A DNA stretch of 64,000 nt from contig JADJXI010000017.1 of the NCBI GenBank assembly GCA_016715905.1, forward strand, positions 310,001 through 374,000, in the 5' to 3' direction. The stretch comes from Sphingobacteriaceae bacterium (lineage in GTDB: Bacteria; Bacteroidota; Bacteroidia; B-17B0; Aurantibacillaceae). A program made the translations under genes and the position numbers. The notes below the pieces were generated by a model. That model was not told where the DNA came from. It worked only from the letters and a program-made list of their open reading frames with translations, and made no database searches. Below are positions 44,631 to 51,928 of this stretch, piece by piece. Within the stretch, counting starts at the first letter, position 1, and each line of letters opens with the position of its first letter.

Positions 44631-45198
44631 TCAAAATATAGGTCAAGATATAATTTTCTCTCTTTTCGTAATGTAACAAATATTCCTTGTGGTAATTGGG
44701 TAAAATTAAAGCAGCCTCAATTTGATTTTTTTCAGGCATTGGTTTTTTTACACGGATATGTCTGATAAAGTCAAGCATTTTTCTTCCATAAGCCTTATAA
44801 ACTGATTCTTTCACTGACCAAAACAAGGTTAACATTTCAATGTTATTTTTACAGCAAGCCAACTCTTCTTCATTTAAAAATTTGGATTGAATATTAATCA
44901 CTTTATCTCTCAGTAATTCAATATCCACGCCCGTACTTTCATTATTATTTGTTAAAATAACTAACTTATCGTGTGAGTGTGAAATAGAAATATGAATATT
45001 TTCTCCTGCCAAATACGGTTTTTTCTCCGGCGTATAACACAGTTCAAAAAGTCGATTATCAAGCATTTTACTCAATAAAAACTGTACCCCCTTTTTTTCA
45101 GCCTCCCTTTTCGTTAATATTTTCCCCTCCTCTATAAATTGCTGCAAATCAAGTATTCCTAAACTTAATTTTTCATTTATTTTGTCAATTTTAACCAA
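44620..45198 (-). CDS. 4'-phosphopantetheinyl transferase superfamily protein
   Basis: Predicted 192 residues from TTG 45198; the frame has no ATG until well inside. PPTases move phosphopantetheine from CoA to a serine of carrier proteins, here possibly ACP. Key motifs are STGVDIELL with Mg-binding Asp and Glu (about 104-108), and LFWSVKESVYKAYGRKM with the catalytic WxxKE-like segment (about 147-160). HISISHSHDKLVIL at about 70-85 is the usual substrate-binding strand. The length resembles Sfp/EntD-type enzymes rather than the shorter AcpS. It starts the minus-strand run PPTase-GGGPS-S9 peptidase-GT11 and is divergent from ahcY, with 75 bases between their starts. Confidence 0.88.
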   Translation of the reverse strand: MVKIDKINEKLSLGILDLQQFIEEGKILTKREAEKKGVQFLLSKMLDNRLFELCYTPEKKPYLAGENIHISISHSHDKLVILTNNNESTGVDIELLRDKVINIQSKFLNEEELACCKNNIEMLTLFWSVKESVYKAYGRKMLDFIRHIRVKKPMPEKNQIEAALILPNYHKEYLLHYEKRENYILTYILNEI

Positions 45199-45205
45199 TG
45201 TATGC

Positions 45206-45236
45206 TTTGTTGATTACAAACTTATGAATATCTTTG
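45206..45236 (+). promoter_or_regulatory. Promoter of ahcY
   Basis: TTTG (45206-45209), 19 bases, then TATCTTTG (45229-45236). This is an exact match to the Bacteroidota TTTG-N19-TAnnTTTG promoter consensus, 37 bases before the ahcY ATG. It is the best promoter match found in the window. Confidence 0.65.
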
Positions 45237-45273
45237 TAATCCTTTAAAAATAAAATAATTAAACTAAAATAAA

Positions 45274-46590
45274 ATGGCAGTAACAGCAACAAAATTTATC
45301 AAAAGTAAGGTTAAAGACATGAGCCTTGCAGAATGGGGTAGAAAAGAAATAAAATTAGCCGAGGAAGAAATGCCTGGATTAATGAGTCTTCGTAAAGAAT
45401 ACGGAGCGAGCAAACCATTAAAAGGTGCACGTATTGCAGGTTGCTTACACATGACCATACAAACAGCGGTACTTATTGAGACACTTACTGCTTTAGGTGC
45501 AGAAGTTACCTGGAGCTCATGTAATATTTTCTCTACGCAAGATCATGCTGCCGCCGCAATCGCCGCTGCAGGAATTCAGGTTTATGCCTGGAAAGGTATG
45601 ACTGCTGAAGAATTTGACTGGTGTATAGAACAAACATTATGGTTTGGGGAAGATCGTAAACCTTTAAATATGATTTTAGATGACGGTGGAGATTTAACTA
45701 ATATGGTATTTGATAAATACCCTGAATTAGCCGCAGGCATAAAAGGACTTTCAGAAGAAACTACAACAGGTGTACATCGTTTACATGAGCGTATGGCTAA
45801 GGGAACTTTGTTGGTTCCGGCTATCAACATCAACGACTCTGTAACCAAATCAAAATTCGATAACAAATACGGTTGCAGAGAAAGTTTAGTGGATGCTATT
45901 CGTCGTGCTACCGATGTAATGATGGCAGGTAAAATTGCTGTTGTTGCCGGATATGGTGATGTTGGTAAAGGAAGTGCTGAATCATTATCATCACAAGGTG
46001 TTCGTGTTACAGTAACTGAAATTGATCCTATTTGTGCATTACAAGCTGCAATGGATGGATATGAGGTGAAGAAGATGGATGATGCTGTGAAGAATGCAGA
46101 TATCATTGTAACTACAACAGGAAATAAAGACATCGTTGTTGGTCGTCATTTTGAATCCATGAAGCACGGTGCTATTGTTTGTAACATTGGTCACTTCGAT
46201 ACTGAAATTGATATGGCTTGGTTAAATAGTAAATACGGTAAAACCAAAGACACCATTAAACCTCAGGTGGATAAATACACTATTAACGGAAAGGATATTA
46301 TTGTATTGGCAGAAGGTCGTTTAGTGAACTTGGGTTGCGCAACCGGACATCCAAGTTTTGTAATGAGTAATTCATTTACAAATCAAACTTTAGCACAATT
46401 AGAATTGTGGACTAATACAGCAGCTTACGAGAAAAAAGTATACGTATTGCCAAAAATATTAGATGAGAAAGTTGCTCGTTTACATTTAGCAAAAATTGGT
46501 GTGGAATTAGATACCTTAAACAAAGAACAAGCCGATTATATTGGTGTAAAAGTAGAGGGTCCGTATAAGACGGATGCTTATAGATACTAA
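45274..46590 (+). CDS. ahcY: Adenosylhomocysteinase (S-adenosylhomocysteine hydrolase)
   Basis: Predicted 438 residues from an ATG. The enzyme hydrolyses S-adenosylhomocysteine to adenosine and homocysteine, recycling the methylation cycle in the cytoplasm. Visible features: N-terminal AGCLHMTIQTAVLIETL with substrate-binding residues, SCNIFSTQDHAAAAIA, DDGGDLTNMVFDKYPEL, EETTTGVHRLHERM, the NAD-binding Rossmann segment VVAGYGDVGKGSAESL, and the C-terminal HPSFVMSNSFTNQTLAQLEL followed by GPYKTDAYRY, the family end. The length is normal. The gene has its own promoter, and a repeat element and a strong terminator follow, so it is monocistronic. Codon choice is noticeably more regular than in neighbours, consistent with high expression. 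Confidence 0.98.
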   Translation: MAVTATKFIKSKVKDMSLAEWGRKEIKLAEEEMPGLMSLRKEYGASKPLKGARIAGCLHMTIQTAVLIETLTALGAEVTWSSCNIFSTQDHAAAAIAAAGIQVYAWKGMTAEEFDWCIEQTLWFGEDRKPLNMILDDGGDLTNMVFDKYPELAAGIKGLSEETTTGVHRLHERMAKGTLLVPAININDSVTKSKFDNKYGCRESLVDAIRRATDVMMAGKIAVVAGYGDVGKGSAESLSSQGVRVTVTEIDPICALQAAMDGYEVKKMDDAVKNADIIVTTTGNKDIVVGRHFESMKHGAIVCNIGHFDTEIDMAWLNSKYGKTKDTIKPQVDKYTINGKDIIVLAEGRLVNLGCATGHPSFVMSNSFTNQTLAQLELWTNTAAYEKKVYVLPKILDEKVARLHLAKIGVELDTLNKEQADYIGVKVEGPYKTDAYRY

Positions 46591-46595
46591 ATTTC

Positions 46596-46698
46596 AAATG
46601 TCATGCTGAGGTGAAACCCTGAGCTTGTCGATGGGAACGAAGCATCTGTTCTTTAGAATTATATAGCTCCGATTCCTCCTTACGTCGGAATGACATTT
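46596..46698. repeat. Small interspersed element with 9-bp inverted terminal repeats
   Basis: Non-coding 103 bases bounded by AAATGTCAT (46596-46604) and its exact inverse ATGACATTT (46690-46698). The left part contains GCTGAG and GAGCTTGTCGATG pieces and the right part GATTCCTCCTTACGTCGGAA, resembling the GTCATGCTGAGCTTGTCGAAGCATCT-type elements scattered through many Bacteroidota genomes. It contains no reading frame of its own. A related shorter palindrome lies at 48498-48524. Confidence 0.65.
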
Positions 46699-46700
46699 TA

Positions 46701-46729
46701 AAAACCTCGCTTTAGGGCGGGGTTTTTTT
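46701..46729 (+). terminator. Rho-independent terminator after ahcY
   Basis: Left arm AAAACCTCGC (46701-46710), loop of six, right arm GCGGGGTTTT (46717-46726) with one T-G pair, and Ts to 46729. It lies directly after the repeat element and separates ahcY from the third TPR cluster. Confidence 0.85.
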
Positions 46730-46761
46730 ATTGTATAAATTTTGGTATTTTGTGAAGGTAA

Positions 46762-46961
46762 ATGCCACTGATTTCACAAATAAAAATTTTATTTTTAAAA
46801 ACTTTTGTAGTTCTTTTTTTCATTTGGAGCAATCTCTTTTCGCAGAACAAAACGATTGACTCATTGAAGTTGGCCATTACGCAAGAAGAATTCAAATGGC
46901 GCAGATACCTTCTGAAAAGAGGGTTTCTTTTATGTTCAATAAATTGTTGAAAGGGGGATGA
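46762..46961 (+). pseudogene. Deletion remnant of a TPR-tail family gene (member I)
   Basis: From ATG 46762 the frame encodes an intact signal peptide (VVLFFIWSNLFSQ) and the mature signature NKTIDSLKLAITQ seen at the start of intact members. It then runs at once, in the wrong frame, into the family tail DNA, and stops at 46950 after 62 codons. In the +1 frame the same bases (about 46884-46961) read RRIQMAQIPSEKRVSFMFN and end at TGA 46959-46961. So TPRs, coiled coil and membrane helix were removed by one internal deletion that also shifted the frame. The tail-frame TGA overlaps the ATG of member J (ATGA), hinting that the lost gene was coupled to J. Confidence 0.8.
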
Positions 46962-48442
46962 GAAACTTTGCGCTATTATTAATTCTTCAGTTTCAACTCA
47001 ATACAATTGGGCAGAACATCGACTCCCTTAAACTCGCTCTTAATAATGCAAAGCATGATAGTACAAAATGCTTAATACTTAAGTCCTTGTATTATGCAGA
47101 GAGTGATAACAAAGTTAAAATGGAACTGACCAAAGAAAGGTTACAGATTGCAGAATTAAATCTTGCTAAGAATAACAATACAGACCATAACTTTTTTCTA
47201 AAACAAAAAGGTGCCTGCTTTAACCAATTTGGACTTATTTATAAAGAACAAGGCGATATATCTAAGGCTTTAAACTATCATCACAAGAGCTTAAAGGTTT
47301 CTGAGGAGATTGGGAATAAAATTGGAATATCAATTTCTTTAAATAACATTGGGACTGTTTATTTTATGCAAGGCGATATCCCAAAAGCATTGGATTATTA
47401 CCACAAGAGTTTAAAGATGCATGAGCTGATTATGGATAAAATAGGAATAGCAGGTTCTTTAAACAACATCGGGAATATTTATAAAGATCAGGGCGATCAT
47501 TCTAAAGCAATAGAATATTATCAGAAGAGTTTAATTTTTATGGAGGAGATCGGGGAAAAAAGTGGAGTAGCAATTTGTTTGAACAACATTGGAGGAGTTT
47601 ATTATTCTAATCGCGACACTTCCAACGCAATGGTTTATTTTCAAAGAAGTTTAAAGATTAGAGAAGAGGTCGGGAATAAACATGAATTGGCAGCTTCATT
47701 AAACAACATCGGAATACTTTATAAGCGCCAAGGCGAAAACATTAAAGCTTTAGAGTATTTTCATAAAAGTTTGAAAATTCAAGAGCAAATTGGAGATAAA
47801 AATGGAATCGCAAGTTCTTTACACAATATTGGGAATATTTATTATAGTCAAGGCAATCTAAAAGATGGACTTACTTATGCCAATAAAAGTATGCGATTAG
47901 CCATGGAATTGGGATTTCCGAAAAATATTCAAAATTCGTCTGAGCTCCTAAAATCAATTTTCCGAAAACAAAACAAATACAAAGAAGCTTTGCAGATGTA
48001 TGAATTAGAAATAAAAATGCGCGATTCAATAAACAGCGAATCAACCCGTAAAGCGAGTATAAAAAATCAACTCAAATACGAATACGAAAAACAAGCTGCA
48101 GCCGATTCAGTGGCACACGCAAAAGAATCAGAAGTTAAAAACGCTGAAATAGCCAAACAAACAGCCGAGATCAAAGCCAAAAAAAATCAGCAATACGCAT
48201 TGTTTGGCGGTTTGGGCTTAGTGTTAATTTTCGCGGGAGTCATGTTCAATCGCTTTAAAGTAACTCAAAAACAAAAAGGAATAATTGAAAGTCAAAAGTT
48301 AGAAGTAGAAAGTCAAAAGAAAATAGTGGAAGAAAAGCAAAAGGAAGTGTTGGATTCCATACATTATGCGCGAAGAATTCAAATGGCGCAGATACCGTCT
48401 GAAAAGAGGGTAGAAAGTACCTTGAATCGTTTGAGGAATTGA
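46958..48442 (+). CDS. TPR / single-TM / signalling-helix tail protein (family member J)
   Basis: Predicted 494 residues from ATG 46958. The signal peptide ends near LNTIGQN, followed by IDSLKLALNNAKHDSTKC. Seven or so TPR units of exactly 40 residues run from about 85 to 345, each with a SLNNIGxxYxxQGDxxKALxYYxKSL pattern, and are unusually regular. The conserved block starts at about 354, the transmembrane helix is about 413-430 (FGGLGLVLIFAGVMF), and the tail ends ARRIQMAQIPSEKRV plus 9 residues. Bases 48301-48396 are identical to 49922-50017 in member K over 96 bases. It lies between remnant I and member K. Confidence 0.87.
   Translation: MRNFALLLILQFQLNTIGQNIDSLKLALNNAKHDSTKCLILKSLYYAESDNKVKMELTKERLQIAELNLAKNNNTDHNFFLKQKGACFNQFGLIYKEQGDISKALNYHHKSLKVSEEIGNKIGISISLNNIGTVYFMQGDIPKALDYYHKSLKMHELIMDKIGIAGSLNNIGNIYKDQGDHSKAIEYYQKSLIFMEEIGEKSGVAICLNNIGGVYYSNRDTSNAMVYFQRSLKIREEVGNKHELAASLNNIGILYKRQGENIKALEYFHKSLKIQEQIGDKNGIASSLHNIGNIYYSQGNLKDGLTYANKSMRLAMELGFPKNIQNSSELLKSIFRKQNKYKEALQMYELEIKMRDSINSESTRKASIKNQLKYEYEKQAAADSVAHAKESEVKNAEIAKQTAEIKAKKNQQYALFGGLGLVLIFAGVMFNRFKVTQKQKGIIESQKLEVESQKKIVEEKQKEVLDSIHYARRIQMAQIPSEKRVESTLNRLRN
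48017..48400 (+). repeat. Conserved 3' block of the TPR family, copy in member J
   Basis: Copy of the block described for member C. Positions 48301-48396 equal 49922-50017 in member K base for base, and the preceding 130 bases differ at only a handful of sites. Confidence 0.85.
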
Positions 48443-48464
48443 ATTTTTCTTATAGCTTTATGTT

Positions 48465-50063
48465 TTGAAACATTTCCGATTAATATTTTTATTGATGGTC
48501 ATGCTGAACTTGTTTCAGCATCTACAAGTTAATGCGCAAGACCATGTAATTGATTCTTTAAAACTCGCTCTTCAAAATGCTAAGCATGATACAACGCGTT
48601 GCAATATTCTAAACGCAATAATTGAATCAGAAAATGATGATGCGGTGTGGCCTAAATACAATGATCAATTAAAGGGAATTGCAGAAACAAATCTCAAAAA
48701 AACTCCACAAACCCACCCGGTGTACAAAATTTTTAATAAGCATTTGGCCGTAGCTCTTCATAGAATCGGGCATACATACAAAAGTCAAGGTGATATTCCA
48801 AAGGCTTTAGAAAATTTCAATAATAGTTTAAAAATATGTGAAGAGATAGGAGATAAAAAAGAAATCGCCACTTTATTAAACAACTTGGGAGTTATTTACT
48901 TTTATCAAGGTGATATCCAAAAAGCTTTAGAACAATATGCCAGAAGTTTAAAAATAAGAGAAGAGATAGGAGATAAGAGCGGAATCGCTTTTTCTTTAAA
49001 TAATCTTGCGTTTATTTACCAAAAACAAGACGATATCCCAAATGCCTTGAAATACTTTAGTATGAGTTTAAAAATGCGAGAGGAAATTGGAGATAAAAAA
49101 GGAATAGCCACTGTTTTAAACAACATAGGGGCTATTTACTATGATCAAGGTGATCCTTTGAATACATCTTTTAAGCAAGATGCGCTCAGTGCTGGTTTCA
49201 CTAAGGCTTTGGAGTATTTTGACAGGAGTTTAAAAATTAAGGAAGAGATTGGTGATAAATTAGGAACCGCTAATTTGTTAAACAACATTGGAGTTATTTA
49301 CTCCGAGCATGGTGATCCTTCGGTTACATCTTCTAAGGAAGATGCGCTTAGTGCCGGTTTCACTAAAGCTTTGGAGTATTACGGTAAGAGTTTAAAAATA
49401 CGAGAGGAAATCGGAGATAAAGAAGCAATAGCTGCTACTTTAAATAACATAGGGGTTATTTACATAAAACAAAAGAAATACAGTAAAGCTCTTGATTTTT
49501 GTACACGATCCATGAAGGCCAGCAGAGAAATTGGTTTTCCTCAATATATTAGAGACGCATCCGAACGACTCAATCAAATCTACAAAGCCACCGGCAATTA
49601 CAAACTCGCTTTAGAAAATTACGAACTTTACATAAAAATGCGTGATAGCATTAACAACGAATCAACTCGCAAAGCGAGTATAAAAAACCAGCTTAAATAC
49701 GAGTACGATAAACAGGCCGCCGCCGATTCTGTTGCGCACGCCAAAGACTCTGAAATAAAAAATGCCGAACTTGCCAAACAAACAGCCGAGATTAAAGCCA
49801 AAAAAAATCAGCAATACGCATTGTTTAGCGGTTTGGGCTTAGTGTTAATTTTCGCTGGAGTCATGTTCAATCGCTTTAAAGTAACTCAAAAACAAAAAGG
49901 AATAATTGAAAGTCAAAAGTCAGAAGTAGAAAGTCAAAAGAAAATAGTGGAAGAAAAGCAAAAGGAAGTGTTGGATTCCATACATTATGCGCGAAGAATT
50001 CAAATGGCGCAGATACCAAGTGAAAAAGTAGTAGAGAGGATATTAGCCAAATTAAAATCTTGA
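48465..50063 (+). CDS. TPR / single-TM / signalling-helix tail protein (family member K)
   Basis: Predicted 532 residues from TTG 48465, 22 bases after member J. The signal peptide core includes residues 12-20, VMLNLFQHL, encoded by a palindromic repeat element, and cleavage is near QVNAQ. The mature start DHVIDSLKLALQNAKHDTTR is the family signature. TPR units at about 100-380 are regular, but two carry extra loop residues (NTSFKQDALSAGFT and VTSSKEDALSAGFT) between GDP and KALEY. The conserved block begins near 392, the transmembrane helix is about 451-468, and the tail ends IPSEKVVERILAKLKS with V for the usual R. Its 3' end is nearly identical to member J. Confidence 0.87.
   Translation: MKHFRLIFLLMVMLNLFQHLQVNAQDHVIDSLKLALQNAKHDTTRCNILNAIIESENDDAVWPKYNDQLKGIAETNLKKTPQTHPVYKIFNKHLAVALHRIGHTYKSQGDIPKALENFNNSLKICEEIGDKKEIATLLNNLGVIYFYQGDIQKALEQYARSLKIREEIGDKSGIAFSLNNLAFIYQKQDDIPNALKYFSMSLKMREEIGDKKGIATVLNNIGAIYYDQGDPLNTSFKQDALSAGFTKALEYFDRSLKIKEEIGDKLGTANLLNNIGVIYSEHGDPSVTSSKEDALSAGFTKALEYYGKSLKIREEIGDKEAIAATLNNIGVIYIKQKKYSKALDFCTRSMKASREIGFPQYIRDASERLNQIYKATGNYKLALENYELYIKMRDSINNESTRKASIKNQLKYEYDKQAAADSVAHAKDSEIKNAELAKQTAEIKAKKNQQYALFSGLGLVLIFAGVMFNRFKVTQKQKGIIESQKSEVESQKKIVEEKQKEVLDSIHYARRIQMAQIPSEKVVERILAKLKS
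48498..48524. repeat. Palindromic repeat element inside the signal peptide of member K
   Basis: An 8-bp perfect inverted repeat, ATGCTGAA (48501-48508) and TTCAGCAT (48514-48521), around a 5-base loop and preceded by GTC. This resembles a repeat class common in Bacteroidota, which gives MLNLFQHL when translated. It is in frame and supplies hydrophobic residues of the signal peptide. Confidence 0.6.
49151..49206 (+). repeat. In-frame TPR-loop insertion, first copy in member K
   Basis: Encodes GDPLNTSFKQDALSAGFT between the two helices of a TPR where sister repeats have GDIP. A second copy at 49311-49370 shares the GATGCGCT-AGTG-GGTTTCACTAA core. Confidence 0.6.
49311..49370 (+). repeat. In-frame TPR-loop insertion, second copy in member K
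   Basis: Encodes GDPSVTSSKEDALSAGFT at the equivalent place in the next TPR. It is related to the 49151-49206 copy and is best explained by duplication of a whole TPR unit carrying the insertion. Confidence 0.6.
49638..50020 (+). repeat. Conserved 3' block of the TPR family, copy in member K
   Basis: Copy of the block described for member C, nearly identical to the copy in member J. Confidence 0.85.
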
Positions 50064-50253
50064 AGCATATATTAATTCCGCTTAAATAATTTTTTTATTC
50101 AAAGCATCCTTCAAAATTGTTTTTTCCTTTTTAGATATTCTCTAATTTGTCTAAAAACTGAAACTGATGCCGTTAAAACTAACATTTTCTATGGTATTTC
50201 CTCTAATTATGATTAATATTAATCTCTATTTAGCTTTTACCATAGTAAACAAT

Positions 50254-51852
50254 ATGAAAAATATTTTGCTCACATTTTTAATTGCTCAAGTTTCTTTGCC
50301 ATTCAGTTGTTTTTCACAAAATTTGGATAGTTTATGGAAAGTTCATAACAACTTACACTTGACCGATACCACTAGACTTTTAGCCAATGAAGTGTTGCTT
50401 AGACATTACCAAAATACATATAAAATAGATACAGCCGTTTGGTTATCAGAGCAACAAGTTGAACTTGCGCTTTCAAGTAAAGACACTTCTTGGATTGCTT
50501 ATTCTTTTTTTAATCACGGTTTCACTCAAATAATGAAAGACAATCACCAAGAGGCGATCAAAAGCTACAAAAAAGCACTTACACTTTATAGTATAAGGAA
50601 AAAAGGTAATTACGCTAATGCTTTAAATAATATTGCTTTTGGTTATTATAAAATAGCTAAATATGATTCGGCAAAATACTTTTACAACTTGGCCTTAGAT
50701 TATTTTGAAAAAAAGAGCGACAAAGAAAATATAGGCCGTTCGCTTAATCAATTGGCCTTAATTAATCAGGAAGAAGGCAACATTATGTTAGCCCTCGACT
50801 ATTATTTTAAAGCGCTAAAAGTATTTGAATCAACAAACAACCAGAAAGGCATTTCTGTTTCATACATTAACATTGCCGGTTGTTATGAAGACTTAGGAGA
50901 TATAGATATGTCGAAAGAGTATTATGAAAGAGCTTATTTTATTAAAATAAAATTGAAGGATGAATTGGGAATAGCCATTTGTCAAAGTAATCTTTCAAAT
51001 TATTTTGAAACTGAAAGAAAGTTTGATACCGCAATTTCCTTATTAAAAAATTCCCTAGAAGTTTACAAAAAATACAAGAATACATCCAATTTGGCCATTA
51101 CGTACTCTAGTTTAGGTACAATTTACTTAACGATGAGAAAATTTGATACGGCAGAAGAATATTATAAATTAGGAATAGAAACTGCCAAAGAGGCGGGATA
51201 TAAATATGGTTTGGCAAGATTTCTGGGGGCCTATGGCAAATTGCATATTAGAAAACAAAATAACAAAGAAGCCATTAAACTTTGTTCGGAAGGCCTTGAA
51301 GTTTCCTTAAGCACCGGCCAATTAGATGGGCAAAGATTCAATTGTGAGTGTTTAAGTGCTGCTTACGAAAACACTAAAGATTTTGAAAAAGCTTTGCATT
51401 TTCATAAAAAGTCCATTTTATTAAGAGATTCTATTTCCAATGAAGAAAACAAAAAAGAAGCTGTACGAAAAATAATGAATTTTAATTTTACAAAAGCCAA
51501 GCTAAAAGATAGTTTGGAATTTGCACAAAAAAATGCGCTAAGTGCCATGAAAATTAATGAGCAACAAGCGCAATTAGAGAAAGATCGTGTACAAAAATAT
51601 GCCCTTTACAGTGGCATGTTGCTGCTCTTTGTACTTGGACTTGTATCCTACAAAAGTTATACTAATAAGAAAAAAGACAATGATATAATTTCAAAACAGA
51701 AAGAAATAGTAGAACAACAAAAAATATTAGTGGAAGAAAAACAAAAAGAGATTTTAGATTCCATTCACTATGCTCGCAGAATTCAAATGGCGCAAATACC
51801 AAGTGAAAAAAGAGTTTTAGCACACTTAAACAAAACCACATCGAGGCATTAG
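50254..51852 (+). CDS. TPR / single-TM / signalling-helix tail protein (family member L)
   Basis: Predicted 532 residues from ATG 50254, chosen because it gives the signal peptide KNILLTFLIAQVSLPFSCFSQ; an upstream ATG at 50167 would add 29 hydrophobic residues and no clear benefit. TPR units lie at about 85-380 (LNNIAFGYYKIAKYDSAKYF). The coiled coil before the membrane is unlike the near-identical group (KKEAVRKIMNFNFTKAKLKD). The transmembrane helix is about 449-466, and the tail is VEEKQKEILDSIHYARRIQMAQIPSEKRV, at full consensus despite the divergent remainder. A 190-base gap separates it from member K, in which I see no strong promoter or terminator. Confidence 0.84.
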   Translation: MKNILLTFLIAQVSLPFSCFSQNLDSLWKVHNNLHLTDTTRLLANEVLLRHYQNTYKIDTAVWLSEQQVELALSSKDTSWIAYSFFNHGFTQIMKDNHQEAIKSYKKALTLYSIRKKGNYANALNNIAFGYYKIAKYDSAKYFYNLALDYFEKKSDKENIGRSLNQLALINQEEGNIMLALDYYFKALKVFESTNNQKGISVSYINIAGCYEDLGDIDMSKEYYERAYFIKIKLKDELGIAICQSNLSNYFETERKFDTAISLLKNSLEVYKKYKNTSNLAITYSSLGTIYLTMRKFDTAEEYYKLGIETAKEAGYKYGLARFLGAYGKLHIRKQNNKEAIKLCSEGLEVSLSTGQLDGQRFNCECLSAAYENTKDFEKALHFHKKSILLRDSISNEENKKEAVRKIMNFNFTKAKLKDSLEFAQKNALSAMKINEQQAQLEKDRVQKYALYSGMLLLFVLGLVSYKSYTNKKKDNDIISKQKEIVEQQKILVEEKQKEILDSIHYARRIQMAQIPSEKRVLAHLNKTTSRH

Positions 51853-51928
51853 CGAAATTTTAATTTCTTAAAATGCACGTTATACTTTTTTACCCTAAAT
51901 AAATAATGTAATATTGTTCCATACAAAA

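Noticed and set aside
45582..46133. 183-codon frame antisense to ahcY
   Set aside because: It is a shadow of the strongly biased ahcY codons and has no signal, start context or recognised motif.
46762..46950. The 62-codon frame as a real small secreted protein
   Set aside because: Its last 20 codons are tail DNA in the wrong frame and give an uninformative sequence; a deletion remnant explains it better.
48498..48524. The palindrome as a transcription terminator between J and K
   Set aside because: It lies inside the coding start of K and lacks a T tract; it is better read as a repeat element.
50167..50253. Upstream ATG of member L as its true start
   Set aside because: The extension is hydrophobic and gives two consecutive hydrophobic segments; the ATG at 50254 yields a normal signal peptide.
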